Below are positions 14,405 through 21,300 of a stretch of 21,379 bases of DNA, piece by piece. How positions within the stretch are numbered: the stretch's first letter is position 1; every line of letters begins with the position of its first letter. This DNA is from an uncultured Streptococcus sp. (GTDB lineage: Bacteria; Bacillota; Bacilli; Lactobacillales; Streptococcaceae): the NCBI RefSeq assembly GCF_938036805.1, contig NZ_CALHWC010000169.1:1-21379 (forward strand). Reading direction: 5' to 3'. Made by a program: the position numbers and the translations under genes. The notes under the pieces were generated by a model. The model was given only the letters and a program-made list of their open reading frames with translations, was not told where the DNA came from and ran no database searches.

Positions 14405-14432
14405 TTGAAAAAACTGCTACTTATGTTATAAT
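14405..14432 (+). promoter_or_regulatory. Promoter of tig
   Basis: -35 TTGAAA (14405-14410), 16-nt spacer, TG-extended -10 TATAAT (14427-14432). The ribosome site GAAGGAGA (14453-14460) is 9 nt before the ATG. A strong constitutive promoter, as expected for an abundant chaperone. Confidence 0.88.
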
Positions 14433-14469
14433 GGATTGTATGTAAAAAATTTGAAGGAGAACTGACAGA

Positions 14470-15753
14470 ATGTCTGTATCATTTGAAAACAAAGAAACAA
14501 ATCGTGGAGTATTGACTTTCACTATCGGTCAAGACCAAATCAAACCTGCTTTGGATCGCGCTTTTAATGCAGTTAAGAAAAATATTGCTGTACCAGGTTT
14601 CCGTAAAGGTCATATTCCTCGTCCAGTCTTCAACCAACGTTTTGGTGAAGAATCACTTTATCAAGATGTCTTGAATGCCTTGCTTCCAGCAGCTTATGAA
14701 GCAGCTGTGAAAGAAGCTGGTCTTGAAGTGGTTGCACAACCAAAAATTGATGTGAGTTCAATGGAAAAAGGCCAAGACTGGGTCATCACTGCTGAAGTTG
14801 TGACAAAACCTGAAGTGAAATTGGGTGCTTACAAAGACCTTGAAGTATCTGTAGAAGTTTCTAAGGAAGTGACTGATGCTGAAGTTGATGAGCGCATTGA
14901 GCGTGAACGCAACAACTTGGCTGAATTGGTTCTGAAAGATGGGGCAGCAGCTGAAGGGGATACAGTTGTCATCGACTTTGTTGGTTCTGTTGACGGTGTT
15001 GAATTTGACGGCGGAAAAGGCGATAACTTCTCACTTGGACTTGGTTCAGGTCAATTCATCCCAGGTTTCGAAGACCAATTGGTTGGTCACTCAGCTGGTG
15101 AAACAGTAGACGTTGTTGTAACCTTCCCAGAAGACTACCAAGCAGCTGACCTTGCTGGTAAAGAAGCAAAATTCGTTACAACAATCCATGAAGTTAAAGA
15201 AAAAGAAGTTCCAGCTCTTGATGATGAACTTGCAAAAGACATCGACGAAGAAGTTGAAACTCTTGCTGAATTGAAAGAAAAATACCGTAAAGAATTAGCA
15301 GAAGCGAAAGAAGCAGCTTACAACGATGCAGTTGAAGCAGCAGCGATTGATCTTGCAGTAGAAAATGCAGAAATCGTTGACCTTCCAGAAGAAATGATTC
15401 ACGAAGAAGTTCATCGCGCTGTGAACGAATTCCTCGGCAACATGCAACGTCAAGGTATCTCTCCTGATATGTACTTCCAAATCACTGGTACAACTCAAGA
15501 AGACCTTCACAAACAATATGAAGCAGATGCTGCAGCACGCACTAAGACTAACCTTGTTGTAGAAGCAGTTGCGAAAGCAGAAGGCTTTGAAGCTAGCGCT
15601 GAAGAAGTTGAAGCAGAAATCACTTCATTGGCAACAGACTACAACATGGAAGCAGACCGTGTTCGCCAATTGCTTTCAGAAGAAATGCTGAAACATGATA
15701 TCGCTGTTAAAAAAGCAGTTGAAGTCATCACAAGCACTGCTAAAGTAAAATAA
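14470..15753 (+). CDS. tig: Trigger factor
   Basis: Ribosome-associated chaperone and peptidyl-prolyl isomerase that meets nascent chains at the exit tunnel, 427 residues (full length). The ribosome-binding tail has the signature GFRKGHIPRPVF at 43-54. The FKBP-type isomerase domain covers about 150-240 (GDTVVIDFVGSVDG, FIPGFEDQLVGHSAGE). The C-terminal arms are rich in Glu/Ala helices. Codon use is strongly biased to A/T-ending favoured codons (GAA, GCA, AAA), as in highly expressed genes. In some oral streptococci tig-linked PPIase activity affects secreted virulence proteins, which is family knowledge only. It has its own promoter and terminator. Confidence 0.98.
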   Translation: MSVSFENKETNRGVLTFTIGQDQIKPALDRAFNAVKKNIAVPGFRKGHIPRPVFNQRFGEESLYQDVLNALLPAAYEAAVKEAGLEVVAQPKIDVSSMEKGQDWVITAEVVTKPEVKLGAYKDLEVSVEVSKEVTDAEVDERIERERNNLAELVLKDGAAAEGDTVVIDFVGSVDGVEFDGGKGDNFSLGLGSGQFIPGFEDQLVGHSAGETVDVVVTFPEDYQAADLAGKEAKFVTTIHEVKEKEVPALDDELAKDIDEEVETLAELKEKYRKELAEAKEAAYNDAVEAAAIDLAVENAEIVDLPEEMIHEEVHRAVNEFLGNMQRQGISPDMYFQITGTTQEDLHKQYEADAAARTKTNLVVEAVAKAEGFEASAEEVEAEITSLATDYNMEADRVRQLLSEEMLKHDIAVKKAVEVITSTAKVK

Positions 15754-15794
15754 TAGCTTCTAGTCAACCCTAGTGGATGACAGATGCAAGCGCA

Positions 15795-15822
15795 GGAGAG
15801 AACGATTTGTTCTCTCTTTTTT
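15795..15822 (+). terminator. Rho-independent terminator of tig
   Basis: Stem GAGAGAAC (15796-15803) with GTTCTCTC (15809-15816), 5-nt loop, six T. It begins 42 nt after the tig stop. Confidence 0.93.
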
Positions 15823-15869
15823 GATCTTGGGGAGGTGGTTTAAAATGGGAAAGCTAATCTCTAGATTAA

Positions 15870-15921
15870 AATAAGCTCTACAATTCCTACAGGGAGTTAA
15901 TCTCTGTAGAAATTATAGAAC
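15870..15921 (-). terminator. Long hairpin terminator of the rgg gene
   Basis: Arms 15875-15895 and 15901-15921 (21 nt each) pair at 20 of 21 positions on the minus-strand RNA, using three G-U pairs. On the plus strand the same differences become A-C clashes, so the structure is tuned for minus-strand transcripts. TTATTTTAATC follows. It starts 5 nt after the rgg stop. Confidence 0.7.
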
Positions 15922-15926
15922 TCATA

Positions 15927-16817
15927 TCACAACATCCATGGCATACCCATTTCGTTTAATGTTTTAGTAGCATGAAATGCAGCTATTTCGTTTTCAATAA
16001 TTTTTAATAACTCATCTTCCTCTAGTAAACGTAATATTTCAAGATTCTTTTGTATTAGTTCTTCATCAGCATCACAAATTCCGATTCTAGCCGAATGAAA
16101 TGCAATTGCATCATATCGTTTAAGTAATTTTGCTGTTTTAATAACAATCGAACAAATATGACTGCATATGGGATAGTGTTTATAATAAAAATAAAAGGTG
16201 GACAAATTTGATAGGATGGCTAGCTTTATAGGAAGGATATTTTGAAAATCAGAGTATTTTTCTAGTCTGTGAAGAATTAATTGGGTTGTATCTATAATGG
16301 TCTCCGTAGGAAGGATAAAAAGAATGGAGTTTAAAATGTTGAAATCTGATGCGTACCATGTATCATGGTGTTTTAAATCGCTCCATAGAATATCAACGAT
16401 ATCTTGTGTCACTTTATCTATGTTTAAAATTCCATTCTTTCTAATTTGGAGTACAACGGTCAAAGATTGGTGCAATTTTTGGATAGAGATATCACAATGA
16501 GTTTTTAGATAAGATTCACATTTTTTATGAATAGCTTCAAGTTCTCTTACTCCACTAATTGAATGAATATTGCTGATTTTATTGAAGAGTTCGATATGCT
16601 CGCTAGGATGGTAAAGATTACAAATATAATCAAATTCATCAAAGCTCATATTAATTTGTTGAAGTAAAAAAGCCATGTTCTCATACTTTGGAACGACAAG
16701 TCCATTCTCTATCTTAGAGAGTGTTGTAGGAGACAGTACATTGCCACACACATCTGACTGAGTGAGGTTTTTAGACTTTCTAATTTCTTGATAAACTTTT
16801 CCAAAATCATATCTCAT
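15927..16817 (-). CDS. Rgg/GadR/MutR family transcriptional regulator
   Basis: Peptide-responsive type regulator, 296 residues, normal for Rgg proteins. The N-terminal XRE-type helix-turn-helix spans about residues 6-65 (YQEIRKSKNLTQSDVCGN, LSPTTLSKIENGLVVP). The remainder is all-helical with Leu/Ile/Phe repeats like the Rgg C-terminal TPR-like peptide-binding domain. The start has GGAG 8 nt upstream. It is divergent from the two secreted-protein genes at 17132 and 17757, sharing a 314-base control region with a perfect inverted repeat, so that operon is its probable target. I found no convincing short hydrophobic peptide gene next to it. It might be the protein that reads the ComR-like box at 3579, since ComR is itself an Rgg protein, but nothing in the sequence shows this. 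Confidence 0.88.
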   Translation of the reverse strand: MRYDFGKVYQEIRKSKNLTQSDVCGNVLSPTTLSKIENGLVVPKYENMAFLLQQINMSFDEFDYICNLYHPSEHIELFNKISNIHSISGVRELEAIHKKCESYLKTHCDISIQKLHQSLTVVLQIRKNGILNIDKVTQDIVDILWSDLKHHDTWYASDFNILNSILFILPTETIIDTTQLILHRLEKYSDFQNILPIKLAILSNLSTFYFYYKHYPICSHICSIVIKTAKLLKRYDAIAFHSARIGICDADEELIQKNLEILRLLEEDELLKIIENEIAAFHATKTLNEMGMPWML

Positions 16818-17131
16818 ATCATAATCTCCAAAAAAACTTGAAAATAGTTAAAACAATACTACATGATCTTTATTAATATTGTATACTTTAGTAAAGAGAT
16901 AAGCAAATAAAAAGAAAAAATATTGGAGTGTAGTAATAGTGTTGTTTTCTATTTCATATTCTTAACAAATGTTATTTAAGAATATAGGAATAATTCAATA
17001 TTAGATAGAAATCAGAGGTGATTGGATGATTTAGATTGCATAAAATTTTACTTCTTTGGTTGATTATGAAGTTTATATTATTAAGTTTGTAATCATATAT
17101 AGCTAGGTACAGACTCTAAGGAGAGAAGAAA
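16818..17131. promoter_or_regulatory. Divergent control region between rgg and the secreted-protein operon
   Basis: No gene is visible in these 314 AT-rich bases. The main feature is a perfect inverted repeat, ATATTCTTAA (16956-16965) and TTAAGAATAT (16976-16985), around a 10-nt spacer that itself contains AACA-AA-TGTT-like symmetry. The placement suggests an Rgg operator. CTTTAGTAAAG at about 16887 is a smaller dyad. The plus-strand genes have a ribosome site AAGGAG (17118-17123). Several AT-rich hexamers could be -10 elements, and I cannot choose one with confidence. Confidence 0.5.
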
Positions 17132-17740
17132 ATGAAAAAAATGATAGCATTGGGATTAGCTGCGAGTGCAAGTGTCATTTTGTTTACAGGGACGACTGCA
17201 AAAGCGGAAGAGAGAATGACAAGTCAGCAGATTGAACAAGTTACTCAAGGCCTAAAGGATGATCAATATGTTTTAACGACACCTAGTGGAGGTATTATAA
17301 CTAATAAGGATGGGAGTGACAATTTCCCTCCAGAACAGGTGGCTAGCGAAGGAAAGGTTATGAAAGTAGCTGATTATAAAAAATATTTAGCTACGCAAGA
17401 CATTTCAAAAAATCAAGAGAACACTTCAGGAACAGCATTCTTTGGTGCTTGGATTCCGACTCGAGTGCATGTGTTATACCCAAATCAAGAGTATCAATCT
17501 AATGCATTTTATGCAAGGGGCTGGCGTTATGGAGAAGAACGTTTTAAACCATCATGGGGTAGCGGGAACTATTTGTATTGGCAAGCCCAAGGAGATAGTG
17601 GCTTGGTAGAAGATGGGTACGGTATTTCAGTTGTAGTTAACGATGGTGCATATGTACCTGTTAACAGTCGTAGGGGAACGTATTTTAAGACATATAACCC
17701 TAACACAGGTTCAAGATATAAAGTAAGTAACCCTGTTTAA
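17132..17740 (+). CDS. Secreted protein of unknown function, Rgg-linked (202 aa)
   Basis: I do not recognise this protein. It starts with a clear signal peptide, MKKMIALGLAASASVILFTG then TTAKA, with likely cleavage after AKA at residue 25. Residues about 30-89 form a module (QQIEQVTQGLKDDQYVL, then PSGG) that also makes up most of the next protein. Residues about 98-202 are a distinct aromatic and Gly-rich domain (FFGAWIPTRVHVLYPNQEYQ, GWRYGEERFKPSWGSG, NYLYWQAQGDSG, YGISVVVNDGAYVPV) with no Cys, which looks like a small all-beta extracellular domain, perhaps toxin- or binding-like. There is no LPXTG or membrane anchor, so it is released. The gene is AT-rich, sits in an island between tig and rlmB, and is 16 nt before its partner. 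A lactococcin-972 relationship was considered and not supported. Confidence 0.85.
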   Translation: MKKMIALGLAASASVILFTGTTAKAEERMTSQQIEQVTQGLKDDQYVLTTPSGGIITNKDGSDNFPPEQVASEGKVMKVADYKKYLATQDISKNQENTSGTAFFGAWIPTRVHVLYPNQEYQSNAFYARGWRYGEERFKPSWGSGNYLYWQAQGDSGLVEDGYGISVVVNDGAYVPVNSRRGTYFKTYNPNTGSRYKVSNPV

Positions 17741-17756
17741 GAAAGTAGGTCAAAAA

Positions 17757-18125
17757 ATGGCTAAGAAAAAGGTACTGTTAACTTTATCAGTCGTAGCATT
17801 AGGAATTGCTTCATATACTTTGCTGAAACCAGTTATTGCAGAAACTACAATCGGTAAAACAAGCGAAAATCAGACGATTTCAATTTATAAGAATTTACTA
17901 AAAGGCAAATCTGAAAAAGAAATTAATGACTACTTTTCAGGTTTATCAGACAGTAAACTGATCATTGCAGACAAATCAGGTGGTTTTACAACTAGCTCTA
18001 CAGATGACTACAGTAATCCCGTAGAGACAACCGATGAGAATGGCAATAAAGAATTAAAATCTTTCCAAGATAAAAGTATTGCTGCAACAGTTGGTGAAAT
18101 CAAAGAAGCACTTAAGAATAACTAA
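17757..18125 (+). CDS. Second secreted protein of the Rgg-linked operon (122 aa)
   Basis: Not recognised. The signal peptide (residues 1-29) ends in KPVIAET, with probable cleavage after VIA. The mature part is small, hydrophilic and charged, without Cys. Residues about 50-110 align by eye with residues 30-89 of the preceding protein: both have a Glu/Ile helix, then GL-x-D, a beta segment, SGG, T, a Pro, an acidic turn and a closing F/Y-x-x-K-x-AT. The larger protein thus looks like this module plus an added domain, and the small one like a partner, chaperone or immunity-type companion. The ribosome site is weak (AGTAGGT). It is in one operon with the upstream gene, and a structured repeat follows about 50 nt after the stop. 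Confidence 0.83.
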   Translation: MAKKKVLLTLSVVALGIASYTLLKPVIAETTIGKTSENQTISIYKNLLKGKSEKEINDYFSGLSDSKLIIADKSGGFTTSSTDDYSNPVETTDENGNKELKSFQDKSIAATVGEIKEALKNN

Positions 18126-18174
18126 ATCATACAACTTGCTGATGTTAATTGCTAGTTGCTGAATTAGAGAGAAA

Positions 18175-18335
18175 GAGAGTGGGACAAAAGTCCGACCTCA
18201 AATATAAAAAGCGAACAAGACTAGTTTTCTGGTAATCAGAATTCTGCTTTGTTCGCTTTTCGCATTTAATTATAGATTTGAAGGGCTTAATAATTAAGAT
18301 TTTTAAAAATTGAAATCTTTTTGTCCCAAACTCTT
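18175..18335. repeat. Structured GGGACA-ended element of a second type
   Basis: It shares the GGGACAAAAGTCC start with the 178-bp repeats but has a different body. Ends are imperfect terminal inverted repeats, GAGTGGGACAAAA at the left and TTTTTGTCCC followed by CTC at the right. Inside are a perfect 12-bp stem, AAAAGCGAACAA (18207-18218) with TTGTTCGCTTTT (18249-18260), a 13-bp palindrome CTTAATAATTAAG, and an AAGATTT/AAATCTT stem. It probably ends the secreted-protein operon and has the look of a miniature mobile element. Confidence 0.7.
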
Positions 18336-18416
18336 CTTGTCTCGTGTTTAGTTATTTGCCTCTAGGATAAGAACTTTAATCTCTTGGTGTGACTGCTTAG
18401 AGAAAGTGAGTTTAGC

Positions 18417-18612
18417 CTAGGCCTCGGCTGGTCACTTTTCCTATAGATTCATGGCAATCTAGGCCTCGGCTAGTCACTTTTCCTATAGATTCATGGCAAT
18501 CTAGGCCTCGGCTGGTCACTTTTCCTATAGATTCATGGCAATCTAGGCCTCGGTCGGTCGCTTTTCCTATAGATTATTAGTAACCTAGGCCTCGGCCGGT
18601 CACTTTCCTTTA
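18417..18612. repeat. Tandem array of a 42-bp unit (about 4.7 copies)
   Basis: Units begin CTAGGCCTCGG at 18417, 18459, 18501, 18543 and 18585, exactly 42 bases apart. Units 1-3 are nearly identical (a G/A change in CTGGTCACTT), unit 4 has diverged in its middle and end, and unit 5 is partial. All frames contain stops in at least one unit, so the array is not coding. There are no spacers, which rules out CRISPR. The stretch before it (18336-18416) shows no gene. Confidence 0.93.
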
Positions 18613-18690
18613 GTTTTTGGGGTAGATGATGCTTTTGATAGCCGTTGACCGAAAGTAAGTGTCTGACAAGGGGGGATTTCTTTCTGTTTG

Positions 18691-18728
18691 GAAACCAGCT
18701 AGCAGAACTGGCTAGGCTAGCTGGTTTC
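18691..18728. other. Strong isolated hairpin in the rlmB upstream region
   Basis: Perfect 13-bp stem GAAACCAGCTAGC (18691-18703) with GCTAGCTGGTTTC (18716-18728) and a 12-nt loop. It lacks a T run on either strand, so it is not a standard terminator. Bases 18613-18690 and 18729-18859 show no gene. Confidence 0.7.
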
Positions 18729-18859
18729 TAAGTCTCAAATAAGGAATGATTTCAAAAACAAATAGGATAACGAAAAGCAGTTTTTAGCTGCTTGCTGAGA
18801 AATGCTAGGCTGTCATAGAGAGATATTTAGCTTTTGGACAGATTTTTTGGGGGAGCTTG

Positions 18860-18868
18860 TGATATACT
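18860..18868 (+). promoter_or_regulatory. Extended -10 promoter of rlmB, predicted leaderless
   Basis: TGA-TATACT (extended -10, hexamer 18863-18868) ends 6 nt before the rlmB ATG. There is no well-spaced -35 and no Shine-Dalgarno, so the transcript should begin at or beside the start codon. Confidence 0.6.
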
Positions 18869-18874
18869 GTTAGT

Positions 18875-19606
18875 ATGGAAAAAAATGATATTGTTTACGG
18901 CGTGCATGCTGTGACCGAGGCCTTGATGGCCAATACGGGAAATAAACTTTACATTCAGGACGACTTGCGTGGCAAAAACGTGAGCAAGCTGAAAGATTTG
19001 GCGGCAGAAAAGAAGGTTTCTATCTCTTGGACACCCAAGAAAACCTTGCAGGAGATGACGGATGGAGCCGTTCACCAAGGCTTTGTTTTGCGGGTATCGG
19101 AGTTTGCCTATGCAGATTTGGCGGATATTTTGAAAAAAGCGGAGCAGGAAGAGAATCCTCTGCTGTTGATTTTGGATGGCTTGACAGACCCGCATAATCT
19201 AGGCTCTATCTTACGGACGGCTGATGCTACCAATGTCACGGGAGTGATCATTCCCAAGCACCGAGCAGTCGGCGTGACACCAGTTGTGGCCAAGACCTCT
19301 ACGGGCGCTATCGAGCACATTCCTATTGCCCGTGTGACCAATCTCAGCCAGACTCTGGACAAGCTCAAGGAAGCTGGCTTCTGGATTTTTGGGACGGATA
19401 TGCAGGGGACGCCTGTTCATAAGTGGAATACGGCAGGCAAGCTGGCCCTCATCATCGGCAACGAAGGCAAGGGGATTTCCAGCAACATCAAGAAGCAGGT
19501 GGACGAAATGCTGACTATTCCCATGAATGGCCATGTTCAAAGCCTCAATGCTAGCGTCGCAGCGGCCATTCTTATGTATGAAGTCTTTAGAAATCGGGTG
19601 GGCTAA
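18875..19606 (+). CDS. rlmB: 23S rRNA 2'-O-methyltransferase of the SpoU/TrmH family (RlmB-like)
   Basis: Transfers a methyl group from S-adenosylmethionine to a ribose 2'-OH in 23S rRNA (guanosine 2251 for true RlmB). It has 243 residues, normal length. The short N-terminal substrate-binding domain begins YGVHAVTEAL (residues about 7-16). The SPOUT domain has motif 1 LDGLTDPHNLGSILRTADA, motif 2 LALIIGNEGKGIS and motif 3 IPMNGHVQSLNASVAAAILMYE, with the knot residues intact. There is no ribosome site before the ATG at 18875, and the extended -10 is 6 nt upstream. The stop overlaps the next ATG by one base. Substrate identity within the family is inferred. Confidence 0.93.
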   Translation: MEKNDIVYGVHAVTEALMANTGNKLYIQDDLRGKNVSKLKDLAAEKKVSISWTPKKTLQEMTDGAVHQGFVLRVSEFAYADLADILKKAEQEENPLLLILDGLTDPHNLGSILRTADATNVTGVIIPKHRAVGVTPVVAKTSTGAIEHIPIARVTNLSQTLDKLKEAGFWIFGTDMQGTPVHKWNTAGKLALIIGNEGKGISSNIKKQVDEMLTIPMNGHVQSLNASVAAAILMYEVFRNRVG

Positions 19607-20250
19607 TGCAAGTACTTGGGAGTTATGCGTTAGAAAAATACCAAACAGAAAAGTTTGAGCCGATCATTTATGCTATCTACCATAATAAAAGAGAAGATAA
19701 TTATTGCTTTTGCTTTGAAATCACTGAGGAAGCAGATCAGTATCCCTTAGAGGATTTATTGACCCAATATTCCTTGAATTGCACAGATTTATACGGTCAA
19801 GGAAGTCAGGTAAATGGCGCTTGGAAATATCTGGTTGAGGTAGAAACCTTATCCACTGATAAGGCGGATTTCATCAGTATTTTAAATTTTTCTACAATTT
19901 TAAATAAAGAGATTGTGAATTATGTAAAAGGAAAATATGAGTGCCTTGCTGAAAAGAGATGTATGAGTTCCTTTTATATGGGGAACCAAAAAGTGGAAGT
20001 TCCTGTCCTTGCTTACCGAAGTGACAACTCTGGGATGGTTTCTTTTCAAAATATATATCCAGAAGGACAATTAACAAATTTATTTTTAGAAGATAAAAAA
20101 TATGAAGTTGAGTGTTTAGATGGGGAATGGACCTGTATTGAATTGCTTGATGGTAAGGCAAACTTGATTTTAAAAGATTCACAAGATGAATATTTCCAAT
20201 ATATTTTTGATTTGAAAGGTTTTCAAGGTGTCAGTCCTGTTCTAGACTGA
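19606..20250 (+). CDS. Protein of unknown function coupled to rlmB (214 aa)
   Basis: I do not recognise this protein. It starts with the ATG in TAATG, sharing one base with the rlmB stop, so translation is coupled. It has 214 residues with no signal peptide or membrane helix. It is rich in Tyr, Phe, Asp and Glu, with five Cys spread along the chain (two of them in NYCFCFEI near residue 27), and the pattern suggests alternating beta strands. The second half (about 119-214) could be a separate beta domain (VEVPVLAYRS, SFQNIYPEGQ, WTCIELLDGKANLIL). It is markedly more AT-rich than rlmB, hinting at later acquisition. No repeats or catalytic motifs are evident. The 142 bases after it, up to degV, hold only a small GGAGAA/TTCTC stem. 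Confidence 0.8.
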   Translation: MQVLGSYALEKYQTEKFEPIIYAIYHNKREDNYCFCFEITEEADQYPLEDLLTQYSLNCTDLYGQGSQVNGAWKYLVEVETLSTDKADFISILNFSTILNKEIVNYVKGKYECLAEKRCMSSFYMGNQKVEVPVLAYRSDNSGMVSFQNIYPEGQLTNLFLEDKKYEVECLDGEWTCIELLDGKANLILKDSQDEYFQYIFDLKGFQGVSPVLD

Positions 20251-20392
20251 CCGAGCGAAATAGCTTTCCTAAAAAGCAAGAAATTTCTAATAGCTTGTCC
20301 CGATAGGGTGGTAGGCAAATCACTAGGAATAACCCGCTTATGTCTATGGAGAAGTCTTCTCTGTGGCCACTAAAAGATGATGGAGAAAAAAG

Positions 20393-21256
20393 ATGACCTT
20401 TAAAATTTTAACGGATTCGACGGCAGACCTGCCAGAAAGCTGGACTCAAGAACATGATGTGCAGGTTCTGGGCTTAACCATTCAGCTGGATGGCCAAACC
20501 TACGAGACTGTCGGACCGGATAAGCTGACCAGTGAGCAGCTTTTAGCCAAGATGGAGTCTGGCAGCAAGCCAACTACCAGCCAGATCAATGTCGGCCAAT
20601 TTGAAGATGTTTTCCGCCAGTATGCTCAGGAGGGCACAGCAGTTCTCTATGTGGCTTTTGCTTCCGCCCTGTCTGGTACCTACCAAAGTGCAGTTATGGC
20701 GCGGGAGATGGTCTTAGAGGATTATCCTGAGGCAATCATCACAATCCTTGACACCAAGGCAGCTTCGATGGGTGAAGGACTCTTTGTTATGAAGGCTGTA
20801 GAAGCTAGGGCGGCAGGTCAGAGCCTAGAGCAGACGGCAGCTTTGCTTCAAAGTTTAGTGCCTAGAGTAAAGACCTATTTCTTAGTAGATGACCTCAACC
20901 ACCTCATGCGGGGTGGTCGCATTTCCAAGGCAGCGGCTCTCATGGGAAGCTTGGTCAATATCAAGCCAATCATTGCAGTGACAGCTGATGGAAGTCTAGA
21001 TTCGGTCGCTAAGGTGCGAGGCAAGAAGAAGGCGCAGGCTGAGGTGGTTGGGATGACTCTAGAGACGATTTCCGAGCCACTTGTAGTGATTGCCTATGCA
21101 GGCGAAAAAGAAGTCGCTGAGAATGTCAAGGAGCAGCTTTTAGCTTCTGGGCAGGTCAAAGAAGTCCTTATCCTGCCTCTTGGTCCGGTTATTTCGACGC
21201 ATACTGGCCCAGGTACTCTAGGACTCTTTAGCATTGGCAGTGAACTTTCTGACTAA
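20393..21256 (+). CDS. DegV family fatty-acid-binding protein
   Basis: Cytoplasmic protein of the DegV/FakB family, which binds a fatty acid and presents it to the kinase FakA for phosphorylation and phospholipid synthesis. It has 287 residues, the usual length. Family blocks are ILTDSTADLP at the N-terminus, KPTTSQINVGQF (about 59-70), VLYVAFASALSGTYQSA, LDTKAASMGEG and HLMRGGRISKAAALMGSLVNIKPI, and a late HTGPGTLGLF. The Ser/Thr of TTSQ and the His of HTGPG contact the carboxylate in known members. The ribosome site GGAG is 9 nt before the ATG. Whether it is a fatty-acid carrier in the Fak system or one of the paralogues of unknown ligand cannot be told. Confidence 0.92.
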   Translation: MTFKILTDSTADLPESWTQEHDVQVLGLTIQLDGQTYETVGPDKLTSEQLLAKMESGSKPTTSQINVGQFEDVFRQYAQEGTAVLYVAFASALSGTYQSAVMAREMVLEDYPEAIITILDTKAASMGEGLFVMKAVEARAAGQSLEQTAALLQSLVPRVKTYFLVDDLNHLMRGGRISKAAALMGSLVNIKPIIAVTADGSLDSVAKVRGKKKAQAEVVGMTLETISEPLVVIAYAGEKEVAENVKEQLLASGQVKEVLILPLGPVISTHTGPGTLGLFSIGSELSD

Positions 21257-21300
21257 ATAGAAATGAAATCGTTATTTTATAAATAATTGCATCAAATATA

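Noticed and set aside
15845..15874. Nine-codon frame MGKLISRLK with a good GGAGGTGG ribosome site after the tig terminator
   Set aside because: It could be a signalling peptide for the nearby Rgg, but it is too short, not hydrophobic at its end, has no promoter and abuts the rgg hairpin. Worth remembering but not called.
17022..17063. Short frame starting TTG in the rgg control region as a candidate SHP-type pheromone
   Set aside because: The product is acidic at its N-terminus, only about 14 residues, and the ribosome site is 1-2 nt from the start. It does not look like known short hydrophobic peptides.
17132..17740. Lactococcin-972 family bacteriocin
   Set aside because: The Gly/Trp/Tyr-rich C-terminal part gives a superficial resemblance, but the characteristic motif order is not present and the protein is much longer.
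18417..18612. CRISPR array
   Set aside because: The 42-bp units are directly abutting with no variable spacers, and no cas genes are present.
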